Of a stretch of DNA of 64,000 nt, positions 1-11,298 are shown piece by piece. The notes beneath the pieces were generated by a model. The model searched no databases and had not been told where the DNA came from. It saw only the letters and a program-made list of their open reading frames with translations. Numbering within the stretch: the stretch's first letter is position 1; every line of letters starts with the position of its first letter. The stretch is from Marisa cornuarietis (Eukaryota; Mollusca; Gastropoda; Architaenioglossa; Ampullariidae). The stretch is taken from NCBI GenBank assembly GCA_004794655.1, contig SMMW01000638.1, positions 62,001 to 126,000 of the forward strand, given 5' to 3'. Both the position numbers and the translations under genes were made by a program.

Positions 1-3000
1 GTGAAGTAATGCTAGCTATTAGCGGACTTTGTGAGGGTGACTGGAGTAATGCTAGCTATTAGCTGACAGTGTGAGGGTGACTGGAGTAATGCTAGCTAGC
101 TGACAGTGTGAGCTGACTAGCTATTAGCTGACAGTGTGAGGGTGACTGGAGTAATGCTAGCTATTAGCTGACAGTGTGAGGGTGAGTGGAGTAATGCTAG
201 CTGTTAGCTGACAGTGTGAGGTGACTGAGTAATGCTAGCTATTAGCTGACAGTGTGAGGGTGAGTGGAGTAATGCTAGCTATTAGCTGACAGTGTGAGGG
301 TGACTGGAGTAATGCTAGCTATTAGCTGACAGTGTGAGGGTGAGTGGAGTAATGCTAGCTGTTAGCTGACAGTGTGAGGGTGACTAGAGTAATGCTAGCT
401 ATTAGCTGACAGTGTGAGGGTGAGTGGAGTAATGCTAGCTGTTAGCTGACAGTGTGAGTGTGACTAGAGTAATGCTAGCTATTAGCTGACAGTGTGAGGG
501 TGAGTGGAGTAATGCTAGCTATTAGCTGACAGTGTGAGGGTGAGTGGAGTAATGCTAGCTATTAGCTGACAGTGTGAGAGTGAGTGGAGTACTGCTAGCT
601 ATTAGCTGACAGTGTGAGGGTGAGTGGAGTAATGCTAGCTATTAGCTGACAGTGTGAGGGTGACTGGAGTAATGCTAGCTGTTAGCTGACAGTGTGAGGG
701 TGACTAGAGTAATGCTAGCTGTTAGCTGACAGTGTGAGTGTGACTAGAGTAATGCTAGCTATTAGCTGACAGTGTGAGGGTGACTGGAGTAATGCTAGCT
801 GTTAGCTGACAGTGTGAGGGTGAGTGGAGTAATGCTAGCTGTTAGCTGACAGTGTGAGGGTGACTGGAGTAATGCTAGCTATTAGCTGACAGTGTGAGGG
901 TGACTGGAGTAATGCTAGCTGTTAGCTGACAGTGTGAGGGTGACTGGAGTAATGCTAGCTGTTAGCTGACAGTGTGAGGGTGAGTGGAGTAATGCTAGCT
1001 GTTAGCTGACAGTGTGAGGGTGACTGGAGTAATGCTAGCTATTAGCTGACAGTGTGAGGGTGACTAGAGTAATGCTAGCTGTTAGCTGACAGTGTGAGGG
1101 TGACTGGAGTAATGCAAGCTGTTAGCTGACAGTGTGAGGGTGACTAGAGTAATGCTAGCTGTTAGCTGACAGTGTGAGGGTGACTAGAGTAATGCTAGCT
1201 GCTAGCTGACAGTGTGAGGTGACTGGAGTAATGCTAGCTATTAGCTGACAGTGTGAGGGTGACTGGAGTAATGCTAGCTATTAGCTGACAGTGTGAGGTT
1301 GACTAGAGTAATGCTAGCTGTTAGCTGACAGTGTGAGGGTGACTGGAGTAATGCTAGCTGTTAGCTGACAGTGTGAGGGTTACTGGAGTAATGCTAGCTA
1401 TTAGCTGACAGTGTGAGGGTGACTAGAGTAATGCTAGCTATTAGCTGACAGTGTGAGGGTGACTGGAGTAATGCTAGCTATTAGCTGACAGTGTGAGGGT
1501 GACTGGAGTAATGCTAGCTATTAGCTGACAGTGTGAGGGTGAGTGGAGTAATGCTAGCTGTTAGCTGACAGTGTGAGGGTGACTAGAGTAATGCTAGCTA
1601 TTAGCTGACAGTGTGAGGGTGAGTGGAGTAATGCTAGCTATTAGCTGACAGTGTGAGGGTGAGTGGAGTAATGCTAGCTATTAGCTGACAGTGTGAGGGT
1701 GACTGGAGTAATGCTAGCTATTAGCTGACAGTGTCAGGGTGAGTGGAGTAATGCTAGCTATTAGCTGACAGTGTGAGGGTGAGTGGAGTAATGCTAGCTG
1801 TTAGCTGACAGTGTGAGGGTGACTGGAGTAATGCTAGCTATTAGCTGACAGTGTGAGGGTGACTGGAGTAATGCTAGCTATTAGCTGACAGTGTGAGGGT
1901 GAGTGGAGTAATGCTAGCTATTAGCTGACAGTGTGAGGGTGACTGGAGTAATGCTAGCTATTAGCTGACAGTGTGAGGGTGACTGGAGTAATGGAGTAAT
2001 GCTAGCTGTTAGCTGACAGTGTGAGGGTGAGTGGAGTAATGCTAGCTGTTATCTGACAGTGTGAGGGTGAGTGGAGTAATGCTAGCTATTAGCTGACAGT
2101 GTGAGGGTGAGTGGAGTAATGCTAGCTGTTAGCTGACAGTGTGAGGGTGACTGGAGTAATGCTAGCTGTTAGCTGACAGTGTGAGGGTGAGTGGAGTAAT
2201 GCTAGCTATTAGCTGACAGTGTGAGGGTGAGTGGAGTAATGCTAGCTGTTAGCTGACAGTGTGAGGGTGAGTGGAGTAATGCTAGCTGTTAGCTGACAGT
2301 GTGAGGATGAGTGGAGTAATGCTAGCTATTAGCTGACAGTGTGAGGGTGACTGGAGTAATGCTAGCTGTTAGCTGACAGTGTGAGGGTGACTGGAGTAAT
2401 GCTAGCTGTTAGCTGACAGTGTGAGGGTGAGTGGAGTAATGCTAGCTGTTAGCTGACAGTGTGAGGGTGACTAGAGTAATGCTAGCTGTTAGCTGACAGT
2501 GTGAGGGTGACTAGAGTAATGCTAGCTGCTAGCTGAGAGTGTGAGTGTGACTGGAGTAATGCTAGCTATTAGCTGACAGTGTGAGGGTGACTGGAGTAAT
2601 GCTAGCTATTAGCTGACAGTGTGAGGGTGACTAGAGTAATGCTAGCTGTTAGCTGACAGTGTGAGGGTGACTGGAGTAATGCTAGCTGTTAGCTGACAGT
2701 GTGAGGGTTACTGGAGTAATGCTAGCTATTAGCTGACAGTGTGAGGGTGAGTGGAGTAATGCTAGCTATTAGCGGACTTTGTGAGGGTGACTGGAGTAAT
2801 GCTAGCTATTAGCTGACAGTGTCAGGGTGAGTGGAGTAATGCTAGCTATTAGCTGACAGTGTTAGGGTGAGTTGAGTAATGCTAGCTGTTAGCTGACAGT
2901 GTGAGGGTGACTGGAGTAATGCTAGCTATTAGCTGACAGTGTGAGGGTGAGTGGAGTAATGCTAGCTATTAGCTGACAGTGTGATTGTGACTGGAGTAAT

Positions 3001-3230
3001 TTTTAGCTATTAGCTGACAGTGTGAGTGTGACTGGAGTAATGCTAGCTATTAGCTGACAGTGTGAGGGTGACTGGAGTAATGCTAGCTATTAGCTGACAG
3101 TGTGAGTGTGACTGAAGTAATGCTAGCTATTAGCTGACAGTGTGATTGTTACTGGAGTAAAGTTAGCTATTAGCTGACAATAAGAAGGCTACCTGTATAA
3201 AGCTAGCTATTAGCTGACAGTGTGAGGTTT
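1..3230. repeat. 40-bp satellite array (about 80 copies)
   Basis: A nearly uninterrupted head-to-tail array with a 40-bp period (three units per 120 bases). Each unit contains the core AATGCTAGCT followed by (A/G)TTAGCTGACAGTG. Units vary mainly at three sites: CTATTAG or CTGTTAG, GACTGG or GAGTGG, and CTGGAG or CTAGAG. Spacing slips occur near 90-120, 220-235, 1217 and 1990-2000. The copies decay after about 3110 and end near 3230. The left end is cut by the window. Units contain stops in all frames and 40 is not a multiple of 3, so it is not coding. It lies downstream of the gene D RING exon and may sit in a gene D intron. Confidence 0.97.
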
Positions 3231-3750
3231 GAGTTGTGTTAGTTATCAGGTGACTGAGAATGTGTGTGTTAGGGGGTCATCAGAACTGTTGGTCTTCTGC
3301 TCATTGTGATTAGTGTTTTGAAAAACAGGAAGTACTTTGAGATTTCTCTCAACATGTTTATTACTTTTCTTCCGCTTTGTTTTTTCGATAATACTAAAAA
3401 ATACTAAACAAACAAAAGGACAAGCAAGCCGTTTCCTCACGATGCATTCGTTAAGCAAATGCTTTGCACAGCAGTGCACTCCTCAGCATCAGGGAGCAAG
3501 TTTCTGTTTCCTCACTCTAATGACCTGATGTGTGCACTGGGAGATTGGCAAGTACTGACCTGTTCTAGGAAGCAACTTTCGTTTTCCTTCTGGTCAGTAA
3601 GTAAGTGTACTAACCTGTGACCAGTGGATCAAAACTCACTAACGATTGTAAAGGACCTCGTGTTTTTAGATAGCAAGTTTTATATGTGACACACGGTACG
3701 CATGACACATAGCACACTATAGTCAGCACACGCACACCCCGGGTACTCAC
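3231..3750. other. gap between the satellite and the gene D RING exon
   Basis: No exon resembling the second RING exon of genes B and C (a CPxC pair flanked by AG and GT) was found on the minus strand here. If gene D is intact, its next exon must lie to the left, beyond or inside the satellite. Confidence 0.5.
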
Positions 3751-3894
3751 AAGTGTTGCCCGTTGTTCCAGGTCCCGTAAGCACGACAGGCAGAAGGTGT
3801 GGTGGCAGGTCAGAAGTTTGGGGTTGCGGCCCCTGTACGACTCCAGACACACTCCACACACATGACGATCTTGTACTGCGCCGCTGGTCGCCAT
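3751..3894 (-). CDS. gene D: RING-finger first exon of a TRIM-like gene (partial)
   Basis: A 48-codon exon starting at an ATG (minus strand, base 3894) and ending in phase 0 at a canonical donor, GTGAGT. It encodes the first three-quarters of a C3HC4 RING: Cys13-x2-Cys16, then Cys30-x-His32-x2-Cys35-x2-Cys38 (segment CHHTFCLSC). Length, phase and cysteine positions are identical to exon 1 of gene C. The family expectation is a RING E3 ubiquitin ligase acting with an E2 enzyme in the cytoplasm. No later exons are visible before the satellite, so the gene either runs off the left edge or is a broken copy. A GTG-initiated extension of three codons upstream is not needed. Confidence 0.8.
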
Positions 3895-4069
3895 GGTTCT
3901 CACCTCTCTCGTCGATAATTACATCAGATTATCACTGAGGCCAGAAACTGTCACAAGTACGTGCAAGATGGCGGCCTGGGGGAACAACCTTCAAGCGACT
4001 GACGAATAATGCATATCGTCACAGGATGCCTCTACTTTCGATTTCGATTTTCTCCAGAAGTGAGCGGCG

Positions 4070-4240
4070 TTGACTAAGAAAAAGCACACACGCACGCACA
4101 CGCGTGTGCACGGCAGACACGCTTGGTCTTTCTTTCTTTCTCTCTCTCTCTCACACACACACACACACTCACGTACACATACACATACACATGACCATGG
4201 CATGAACGATCTTTCACACACACACACACGGATACATGCA
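4070..4240. repeat. (TC)n/(CA)n microsatellite cluster
   Basis: Runs of CACACG, TCTCTC and CACACA at about 4085-4100, 4128-4195 and 4214-4230. Open frames on both strands here are low-complexity translations. The cluster lies just upstream of the gene D first exon. Confidence 0.85.
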
Positions 4241-4897
4241 CCATGGGGTGTGCGGTGTGCAGGATGTGCCGCCCCCAGGGTTGTAACGAGGGCCCAGCCA
4301 AGTCACAGTCACACACAATGGACCCGAAGCTCACCTACCCACAGTTCCTCCTCTACCCCCTCTGTCACAATCAAGATCCGTAATAGGAGAACACGGTTAT
4401 CTATCCAGGGTTCATTCATTAGCCTGATCATCATCTGAAACGAGATGTTAGCCCCGCTGTCAGTGTCACAGTGTGCCGTCAACAACAGCTTGTGATGCTG
4501 TGTCTGATCAACCCCTGACGCTCAATGTGTGTGTCGGTGATACATTAACAGCTTGGTGAAGGGGCTTACGTATAACTTTTGTTTACAAGCAGCTTGAGGT
4601 AACCGGGTAAAATAGACTCATTAACAAAGACGCACAGTTACAGTTTTTTGCGTGAACGTAGGTCACCAGAGAAAACCAAAGTGAATGTAGACCCGTAGTC
4701 AGTGAAGCAGAGTGAATGTAGGTCTGTGGCCACACACACGAAGTGAGTGAAAGCTTGTGGCCAGACAATCAAAGTATAATTGTAGTTCAGAAGTCAGTTC
4801 TGTGGGGGATGAGAGTGACCTTCTCTTGGTAGTCAGGTCGTCGTTTGTTACAAGGAGTTGCCGCTGTCGTTGAAACGATGGTCAAACCCTGCTCTGT

Positions 4898-4980
4898 GTG
4901 AGGACTGTGTGAGGACTGTGTAAGGACTGTCTGAGGACTGTGAGCACTGTGTGAGGACTGTGTGAGGACTGTGTGTAGAG
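4898..4980. repeat. short ~12-bp minisatellite
   Basis: Imperfect repeats of GACTGTGTGAG, about seven copies. They lie downstream of the gene C B-box exon on the minus strand. Confidence 0.7.
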
Positions 4981-5073
4981 ACAGACTGGAGACAGGTCAC
5001 AACATCGTTTGTTGACGGGTTTCCGAGCCCCGGACACGCATGGTAGATACTGGGTCAAGGACGTTCCGGACTA

Positions 5074-5250
5074 CTAGAGATGCGAACACTCACTCTCCGG
5101 ACACTCGTGGTAGTGGTGACACTGGTGACACATGTTCTTCCCACAGTCCAGGCAGGAGAACCTAGCCTTATAACCCTGCTTACAGCCTTCACAGCTCAGT
5201 TGTCTGGAGGTGAGAAAGTGTCGATCAGCGTGACCAAAAAAGAGATCCGT
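5074..5250 (-). CDS. gene C exon 3: B-box
   Basis: The acceptor TGCACAG just above 5250 gives phase 0, matching exon 2. A weaker acceptor at 5204-5205 would be out of phase. The B-box ligands align with those of genes A and B: CxxC, CxxC (SCLDC), CxxC (MCHQC) and the first His (HHYH). The last His lies in CSHL just before the stop, downstream of the possible donor GTGAGT, so reading through keeps the full zinc-ligand set. Confidence 0.7.
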   Translation of the reverse strand, partial: TDLFFGHADRHFLTSRQLSCEGCKQGYKARFSCLDCGKNMCHQCHHYHECPESECSHL

Positions 5251-5642
5251 CTGTGCAACACAAACACAAAGAGACGCCATGTCAGAGCACACACACACAC
5301 ACACACGCGCGCGCGCGTATGTATACCAATGCATAGATGTATAGCATATGAACACATAAACAAAAACACACAACCACAGGCACACACACACACACAGGCA
5401 CACATACACATCAGGCACACACATACCGCACACACAGGCACACACACATCAGGCACACACACACACACACCGCACATACAGGCACACATACACATCAGGC
5501 ACACACACACACACCGCACATACAGGCACACATACACATCAGGCACACACACACACACCGCACATACAGGCACACATACACATCACGCACACACACACAC
5601 ACACACATCAAAATTGATGTATAGACACATATGAAAACACAA

Positions 5643-5676
<34 letters not shown>

Positions 5677-7684
5677 ACACACACACACACAAACAAAACG
5701 TAATTTATCAAAAGTGTGAAAGTTGGATTTTCCTTTTGTTTCGTACTTTTTTGTTCTTCCCTTCCTCATTCCATCGTGTCTTTTTCTGTAAATTGTGACA
5801 TTTGTTCGAGCTGTCTGCCTTCCGTACTTTCTTTGAGTGTGTCTCTCTCTCTTCCCCCTTTCCAGCCTGTGTAGTTTATTCAGCTCATGCTTGTCTTGTG
5901 ATCGATCTCACGAGTGTAAGGCCCTTGGGATGTCCAATAACGATCAGTCACGTGACACGGTGCAGGCAGACAGGAGCGGAGTACAGACATCAGCAACACT
6001 CGTCTACTTGTCTTTCTTCAGGGTCAGTTGGCACGTGCTACAGTCGTGTTGGAGGCCACTGGCCACGTGGCATATTTCCTCATGTGTCATGTCACACGGA
6101 TTGTGGATCAGGGAGGGGGTTTCACTCTTGATAGTAAACATTTAATTTGTAAATAATATTCAATGATATTTGTTTGTAGTTGCTATTTGATGAGATGTGT
6201 TTTTAATTATCATGTGATGAGATTTTGTAGATAACTGTGTCACATGTCGCTTAACCTTGCTCACTTCACCAACGATTTCATTCTGACCTGCTCGTTGTGC
6301 AGTATTTGAGCCTTGTGGAGTATCTATTGACTGTGGAGTATCTGGTCATTGTATCTGCTCATTGTAGAGTATCTCCTCATTGTGGAGTATCTGCTCGTTG
6401 TGGAGTATCTATTCACTGTGGAGTATCTCATTGTAGAGTGGAGTACAATGCTCGTTGTGGAGTACATGTATCTATTGACTGTGGAGTATCTGGTCATTGT
6501 ATCTGCTCGTTGTGGAGTATCTATTCACTGTGGAGTATCTCCTCATTGTGGAGTACCTGCTCATTGTGGAGTATACAGTTTAAAGTGAGAACATCAATGT
6601 TGACTTTCTGGTTTAATCAGGACATAGAAGTTGACTTGCACCTGTCAAAATTGACCCTCATCTGTAAGAAAGACATCAAAGATGACTCTCTGATGAAGCT
6701 TGGAGACTCACCTGTAGTTTAGAGACTCACCTGTAGTTTAGAGACTCCCCCGTAGGGCACGCTGATAACTCGATGACACGCCGGACAAGGAAATGTCAAG
6801 GTGTAGTTGTTTCCTCCCGTATCATCCACATCATCGGCTCTTGTTTTCACTTTCAGTGAAAGTTGCTGTAAGAATGTGTTTTACGTGAGTCTTTTGTTAC
6901 AAAAAACAAAACAAACAAACAAACAAAACAAACAAACAAACAAAAAACAACACACGTGACCTGTATATTATGAGCTGGGGACTTAAAGCCAGAAGCTGTT
7001 CCTACGTTCATCCTCATCGAGTTATTTTGTCAAAGATGAAAAGACTTCTATGCGCATTCATTTATTTTGATAAAACGTTTCGACAGCTTTACTCATGAGT
7101 GCCTCGTGAGTTACTCATGAGCGTTTTAATAATTAAACCCATCGTGATTTAGCCTGTTGAAGACTCTGTATGTCAATATGTGTCTGTCAGTGAGTCAGTG
7201 TGTGCATGTGTGTGTGTGTGTGTGCGTGCGTGTAAGAGTTGCTGTCAGTGTCTGGGTTGCTTGTATTGGTATTTACGAGGACATTTTATTGACTTTTTGC
7301 GTTTTTACACCGCTCTTGTTTCCTTGACTTGTGTGTCACCAACATCACGAGAGTCACGAGGCAGGTGCAGTGCGTGTCATGGATTGTTACAGACAATCGA
7401 TGTGACGTGCAACAAGTAAACAGTGACGTGCACCTCTACTTCCTCCGCCTCTGACCGCCTCGTGTCTAGTCAACCAGTGCTTAGGGTCAAGGTTACCAAA
7501 TACAAAATAATATCAACCACGTGTGTGGCAGTAAAAGTGTAAACTTTGTAGCAGCGCACACACGGACATGCACGCACACACATAAACAGAGAATTTATAG
7601 AAATACATCAAAACACAGAATTACTGAAGACAGACATCTGCACCCTCACACCCTTGTGAACACACACATGTATATAGATGTATA

Positions 7685-7728
<44 letters not shown>

Positions 7729-8525
7729 TATAGATGCATAGACAATCAAACACACACATATGTATAGAATTTGAACACACATACACACACGCGCGCGCAC
7801 ATACATTGCACACACATGTATATAGATGTACACACACACACACACACGCAAGTCACATGCATTATTCAATATCTGCCACACTGGCGTGTATATAGATGTA
7901 GGTACGCACACATGTACACAGATACACAAATTATCACCAGAGGTAGAACTGGAAGTTGTGATGAGAGGGAGATGGACACAGCACCCGAGACACCAGACTA
8001 AACAAAACTCGTACAGCGACTCGGCATCACTCTCACCTCTGTAACAATCTCACCTCAGTGACAATCTTATCTGTATGACATTACAGTCACGACTCACTCT
8101 CACCATTGTCAACTACACCATTTTGCCTCTCTCACCTCTGTGCCATTCTCACCTCTGTAACCATCTCACATCTGTGACACTCCCACCTCTGTGACAATCT
8201 CACCTCTGTAACACTCTCATCTGTATGACATTACAATCACGACTCACTTTCACCATTGTCAACTACACCATTTTGACTGCACTGTAACACTCTCACTTCT
8301 GTGACACTCTCACCTCTGTGATAATCTCACCTTTGTAACACTCTCACCTCTGTGACACTCTCACCTCTGTGACAATCTCACCTGCATGGCGGTACGTTGA
8401 AGATCTCTGAGACACGGCAGGCAAAAGGTGTGAGAACATGGCAAGCGCTTGGGTTCTCTCCCCATGAACGGCCGCAAACACATGCTACAGTTGTCTGACC
8501 CTTGACCCGATCTGCCGCATGCCAT
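5074..8525 (-). CDS. gene C: RING - B-box TRIM-like gene, no visible coiled coil or C1q (3 exons)
   Basis: Exons on the minus strand are 8382-8525, 6731-6865 and 5250 down to 5074 (or down to 5094 if spliced on), all joined in phase 0. Exon 1 gives RING Cys13/Cys16 and Cys30-x-His32-x2-Cys35-x2-Cys38. Exon 2 supplies the last RING pair, Cys75-x2-Cys78 (FPCPAC). Exon 3 carries a B-box (CEGC, SCLDC, NMCHQC, HHYH). Read to its stop, the product is 151 aa. A GTGAGT donor at 5088-5093 would instead splice in phase 1, the phase used by the C1q exons of genes A and B, but no C1q or coiled-coil exon was found before gene D begins. The locus is therefore either a short RING/B-box protein, a 3'-truncated copy, or a gene with an unseen distal exon. 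RING/B-box identity is clear; the gene ending is uncertain. Confidence 0.65.
5280..5692. repeat. CA-rich 44-bp minisatellite plus (CA)n
   Basis: A CA-rich array in which the block ACAGGCACACATACACATCA recurs at 44-base spacing (about 5478, 5522, 5566), flanked by pure (CA)n. It sits in the gene C intron. The open frames on both strands come only from the repeat. Confidence 0.9.
6300..6580. repeat. ~18-bp minisatellite
   Basis: Imperfect repeats of TGTGGAGTATCTGCTCAT with variants (CTATTGAC, CTGGTCAT), about 15 copies. Intronic in gene C. Confidence 0.85.
6731..6865 (-). CDS. gene C exon 2: RING, last zinc-ligand pair
   Basis: A 45-codon phase 0-0 exon with acceptor TTACAG just above 6865 and donor CAG|GTGAGT below 6731. 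It encodes TFPCPACHRVISVPYGG, the CPxC end of a RING followed by the short linker typical of TRIM proteins. The paralogous exon in gene B (FVCPLC) has the same role and places its cysteines at the same residue numbers (75 and 78). A second copy of the donor lies 19 bases further on. Confidence 0.75.
6895..6955. repeat. A-rich (CAAA)n tract
   Basis: Interrupted AAACAAACAAAC repeats just upstream of gene C exon 2 on its coding strand. Confidence 0.8.
7200..7235. repeat. (TG)n microsatellite
   Basis: A short TG/CG dinucleotide run in intron 1 of gene C. Confidence 0.7.
7555..7930. repeat. (CA)n with TGTATATAGATG repeats
   Basis: CA runs alternate with four copies of TGTATATAGATG(T/C)A. Intronic in gene C. 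Open frames here are repeat translations. Confidence 0.85.
8035..8380. repeat. ~17-bp minisatellite abutting the gene C donor
   Basis: Repeats of CTCACCTCTGTGACA with variants. On the minus strand every unit reads as GTGAGA, a donor-like hexamer. The real exon 1 donor (GTGAGATTGTC) is itself the first repeat unit, so the exon ends exactly where the array starts. Confidence 0.85.
8382..8525 (-). CDS. gene C exon 1: RING, first part
   Basis: ATG at 8525. 48 codons, donor CAG|GTGAGA at 8381-8380, phase 0. Zinc ligands CSMC and PCSHTFCLPC are intact. The reading frame is too short to stand out as an open frame and was found by comparison with the gene D exon. Confidence 0.8.
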
Positions 8526-8718
8526 CTCTGACGACGCCGATGACTACAAGAGACTGCGAAGGGAAGGAAAGAAGAATGCTGCTGAAGACAGAAGCAACAA
8601 ATTATCAACAAGAACCGGTGTTGACAGGTCGATCACGTGATGAGGATTATCTCCCTGCGACAAGGCAAGAAGTCTGTGACACGCGGTCCACACACCGGCG
8701 TTGAGACAGCTGACACAC

Positions 8719-8745
8719 ACACACACACACTCACTCACATACACG

Positions 8746-8781
<36 letters not shown>

Positions 8782-8942
8782 GAGTGAGCTGACCTCTCTT
8801 CTGGCGCAACTAAGAAAAGAGCGGCAAACCGAGACAGCGAGTGTTGATGATATTATCGACAGGTATCTCTATATTATGGCACTGATGATGATGATTATGA
8901 TGATGATGAGGAGGAGGAGGAGGAGGAAAAAGAGGAGGATCA
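8719..8942. repeat. (CA)n and (GAT)n/(GAG)n tracts
   Basis: CA runs at 8719-8780 and a GATGATGAT/GAGGAGGAG tract at about 8883-8938, upstream of the gene C start. Confidence 0.85.
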
Positions 8943-9240
8943 TGCGCCAGCATTTGGCATTATTGGTGGTGCGCCCGCAACACGATATGCGACGGTTTCA
9001 TTGGTGCCTATGAAATACCACGCTTTAACCAATCTTGGGTCAAGATGGATGACACAACGGCACTTATCGAATGCCAAGATTCCACCAAACGTTTGCCAAT
9101 CTCGGGCCAATGCTGGACCATTTATTACTCCCAATCTTTAGGTTATCTTGCATCCATGGAAATACCAATACTGGAGCCAAGCAAATACCATTATTATGCC
9201 AATCTTGTTGTGTTTTCTGAGTTACACAACCTTGTTTGTA
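8943..9240. repeat. degenerate CCAATCTTGG-type repeat
   Basis: Repeated half-palindromic phrases (ACCAATCTTGG, GCCAATCTCGGGCCAAT, CCAATACTGG) over about 300 bases suggest a decayed interspersed repeat. No coding content is supported. The family was not identified. Confidence 0.4.
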
Positions 9241-9257
9241 CATGAAGACGGATTATT

Positions 9258-9272
9258 ACCACACACACACAA

Positions 9273-9322
<50 letters not shown>
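9258..9322. repeat. (AC)n microsatellite
   Basis: About 60 bases of nearly pure AC. Confidence 0.9.
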
Positions 9323-9323
<1 letters not shown>

Positions 9324-9500
9324 TATGAAATAATGCAAAGAAGAAACACGTACTTTTAAACACAGACGTCTTTTCTTTATTGTCTTTTTCTTTACCTTAA
9401 AACTAACAAATACTAAAAAGAGGAAATGAAAATGCAGTGATAATCAACATACTGCACCAAGTTGCCCTTCGGAACCGCTTCCCACTGGTACTGATCTTCT

Positions 9501-10878
9501 CCCAGATAGCATAGAAACATTTTATAAATGTTTTATAAATGTTCTCACGAAATGTTTGAATAATGTTTGCAGAAAATGTTTTCAGAAGATTTTTCTTGCC
9601 CATCTAAAAATGTTTTACATTTGATCTTAATTTTCTATCTTTTTAAAATGTTTTATAAACATTTACCTGTAAAACTTTTAATAGATGTGTCACAATCTCG
9701 GAAAGCGTGACTGTCTCTCTCTTCCAATGACATGCACGGGCCAGACAAATACGTGTTCTTTCGCACAAAAAGAATAAAACGACTTGTCTGTGCTGATCTG
9801 CCTACTTTTACTAAAAACTAAAAGGACACAAAAATAACAAAAAAGAGTTTCCTAATCACTATCTTAGAAATCTACTGTTCTCTCTACAATTGACACTTTT
9901 TCCTTTCTCATTCCATTTTCCCCTCCAAACGATTTTTTTCTATTTCTCTCTCTCTCTCACGTGATGCATCATCCATACGCATTCAGACGTCATTCTCTCA
10001 CGTCACACATCTTTTGACATAGTCCACACAAACTGACGTCATTCACGCTTCTTCAACCTCACCTAAATCTATGATAAGTACTTCTAAGCCAACCACAGAG
10101 AGAATTTCCGGGATAAGATTTGAACTCACCTGCTCGCTATACAGGGGGAACAAGCACGGTTTTCAACTACTACACTGTAGTAGCATCTAGCATTCGGGTG
10201 CGGCAACATAAAGTGACTTTTAATTTAGAATGGCGCCATCTGTTTAATGACTCACTTGATATTCTGACTGTAGTTGTTATCTTCAACGTTTTACCGTATT
10301 TCTACGAAGGTTTACTAAGAAAACGGTGATAACAATCTTGTTTTTTGAAAAGAAAATTATCTTCTCGGAGCGTTAGCAAGGGAAACAATGCAACGTTGCG
10401 TCAATACGAAGTGCATGGTGTGTAACTGTGTTTTGATATGACTGATTGTACAACAGTTTTCAAATCTACAAATCTAAAACAAACATAGATTTTATTACAA
10501 TACACATTAGAGTTTGAATATTACTTAATAGTAAGCGTCTTTATTCTGTTCTATACTTCCATCCTCTGTGGTTTCTCTCATTCAACCATCCCTTACTACG
10601 TCATACATTGTACGTCATACATTGTACGTCATACTCACTACTTCATACATCTTAAGAAGTTTTCCCGCAAATGTTTACATAAAATTTATTTAATATTTTT
10701 GGCTAAATGTTATGTTTCTCTCCCATTTTAAAATGTTTGCAAAAATGTTTCAGCTGTAAATGTTTATTCGGTAAATGTTTCTAAAATGTTTATAAAATGT
10801 TTCATATCAAACTTTTACATTATTACAACCATGTTAGCGTTTTTAAAACGTTTATAAAATGTTTCATCGCTATCTGGG
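9501..10878. mobile_element. non-autonomous DNA element with terminal inverted repeats
   Basis: The left end begins CCCAGATAGC and continues, after four bases, AAACATTTTATAAA. The right end is the inverse, TTTATAAAATGTTT ... GCTATCTGGG. About 28 bases at each end are complementary with three or four mismatches. Both flanks inside the ends are filled with ATGTTTTATAAATG-like motifs. The 1378-base interior has no transposase-like frame; a 69-aa frame at 10120-10329 matches nothing recognised. This is best described as a MITE-like or other non-autonomous element. The target-site duplication is unclear. It lies between genes B and C. Confidence 0.65.
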
Positions 10879-11298
10879 CTGTTAGAGGAGTTCCGTAATT
10901 GTTAGAGACTAATTAGTTTGGGTAACTACGGTATTTAAATGTCGTTATTTTTATTTGTCGATGGTTTGTCCGGTGAATGACGTTGGCGACAACATTTGAT
11001 GGCTGTCTTTTAGACGAGTGAGTGATGGATTTACGGTGATTATGTAGGAGTTATGTTTCATTGTTCTGTTAAAAACACATTAGTTAATTTTAAAGCACAT
11101 GTCTGAGAATGTTTTAAATGCGCACACAGATGTAAAAAACTGAGGGTTTGTAACTATTGTAGACTAAGATTTGACAATAATAGTATTTTTAAAGACATAC
11201 AGTGCATACATGAAATGTTGATGTCCGTATGTATTAACCAGTGTAGCCAGCACACCGCACTATCGTCATGTAGTCGATAGTCTCACAGGCGGTGACTG

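Noticed and set aside
1..3230. CRISPR-like or other phage-defence array
   Set aside because: Units are contiguous with no unique spacers, and the genome is eukaryotic; it is a satellite.
5204..5205. Acceptor CTCCAG for gene C exon 3
   Set aside because: It would leave the exon out of phase with exon 2; the acceptor at 5251-5252 is in phase and has a better T-rich tract.
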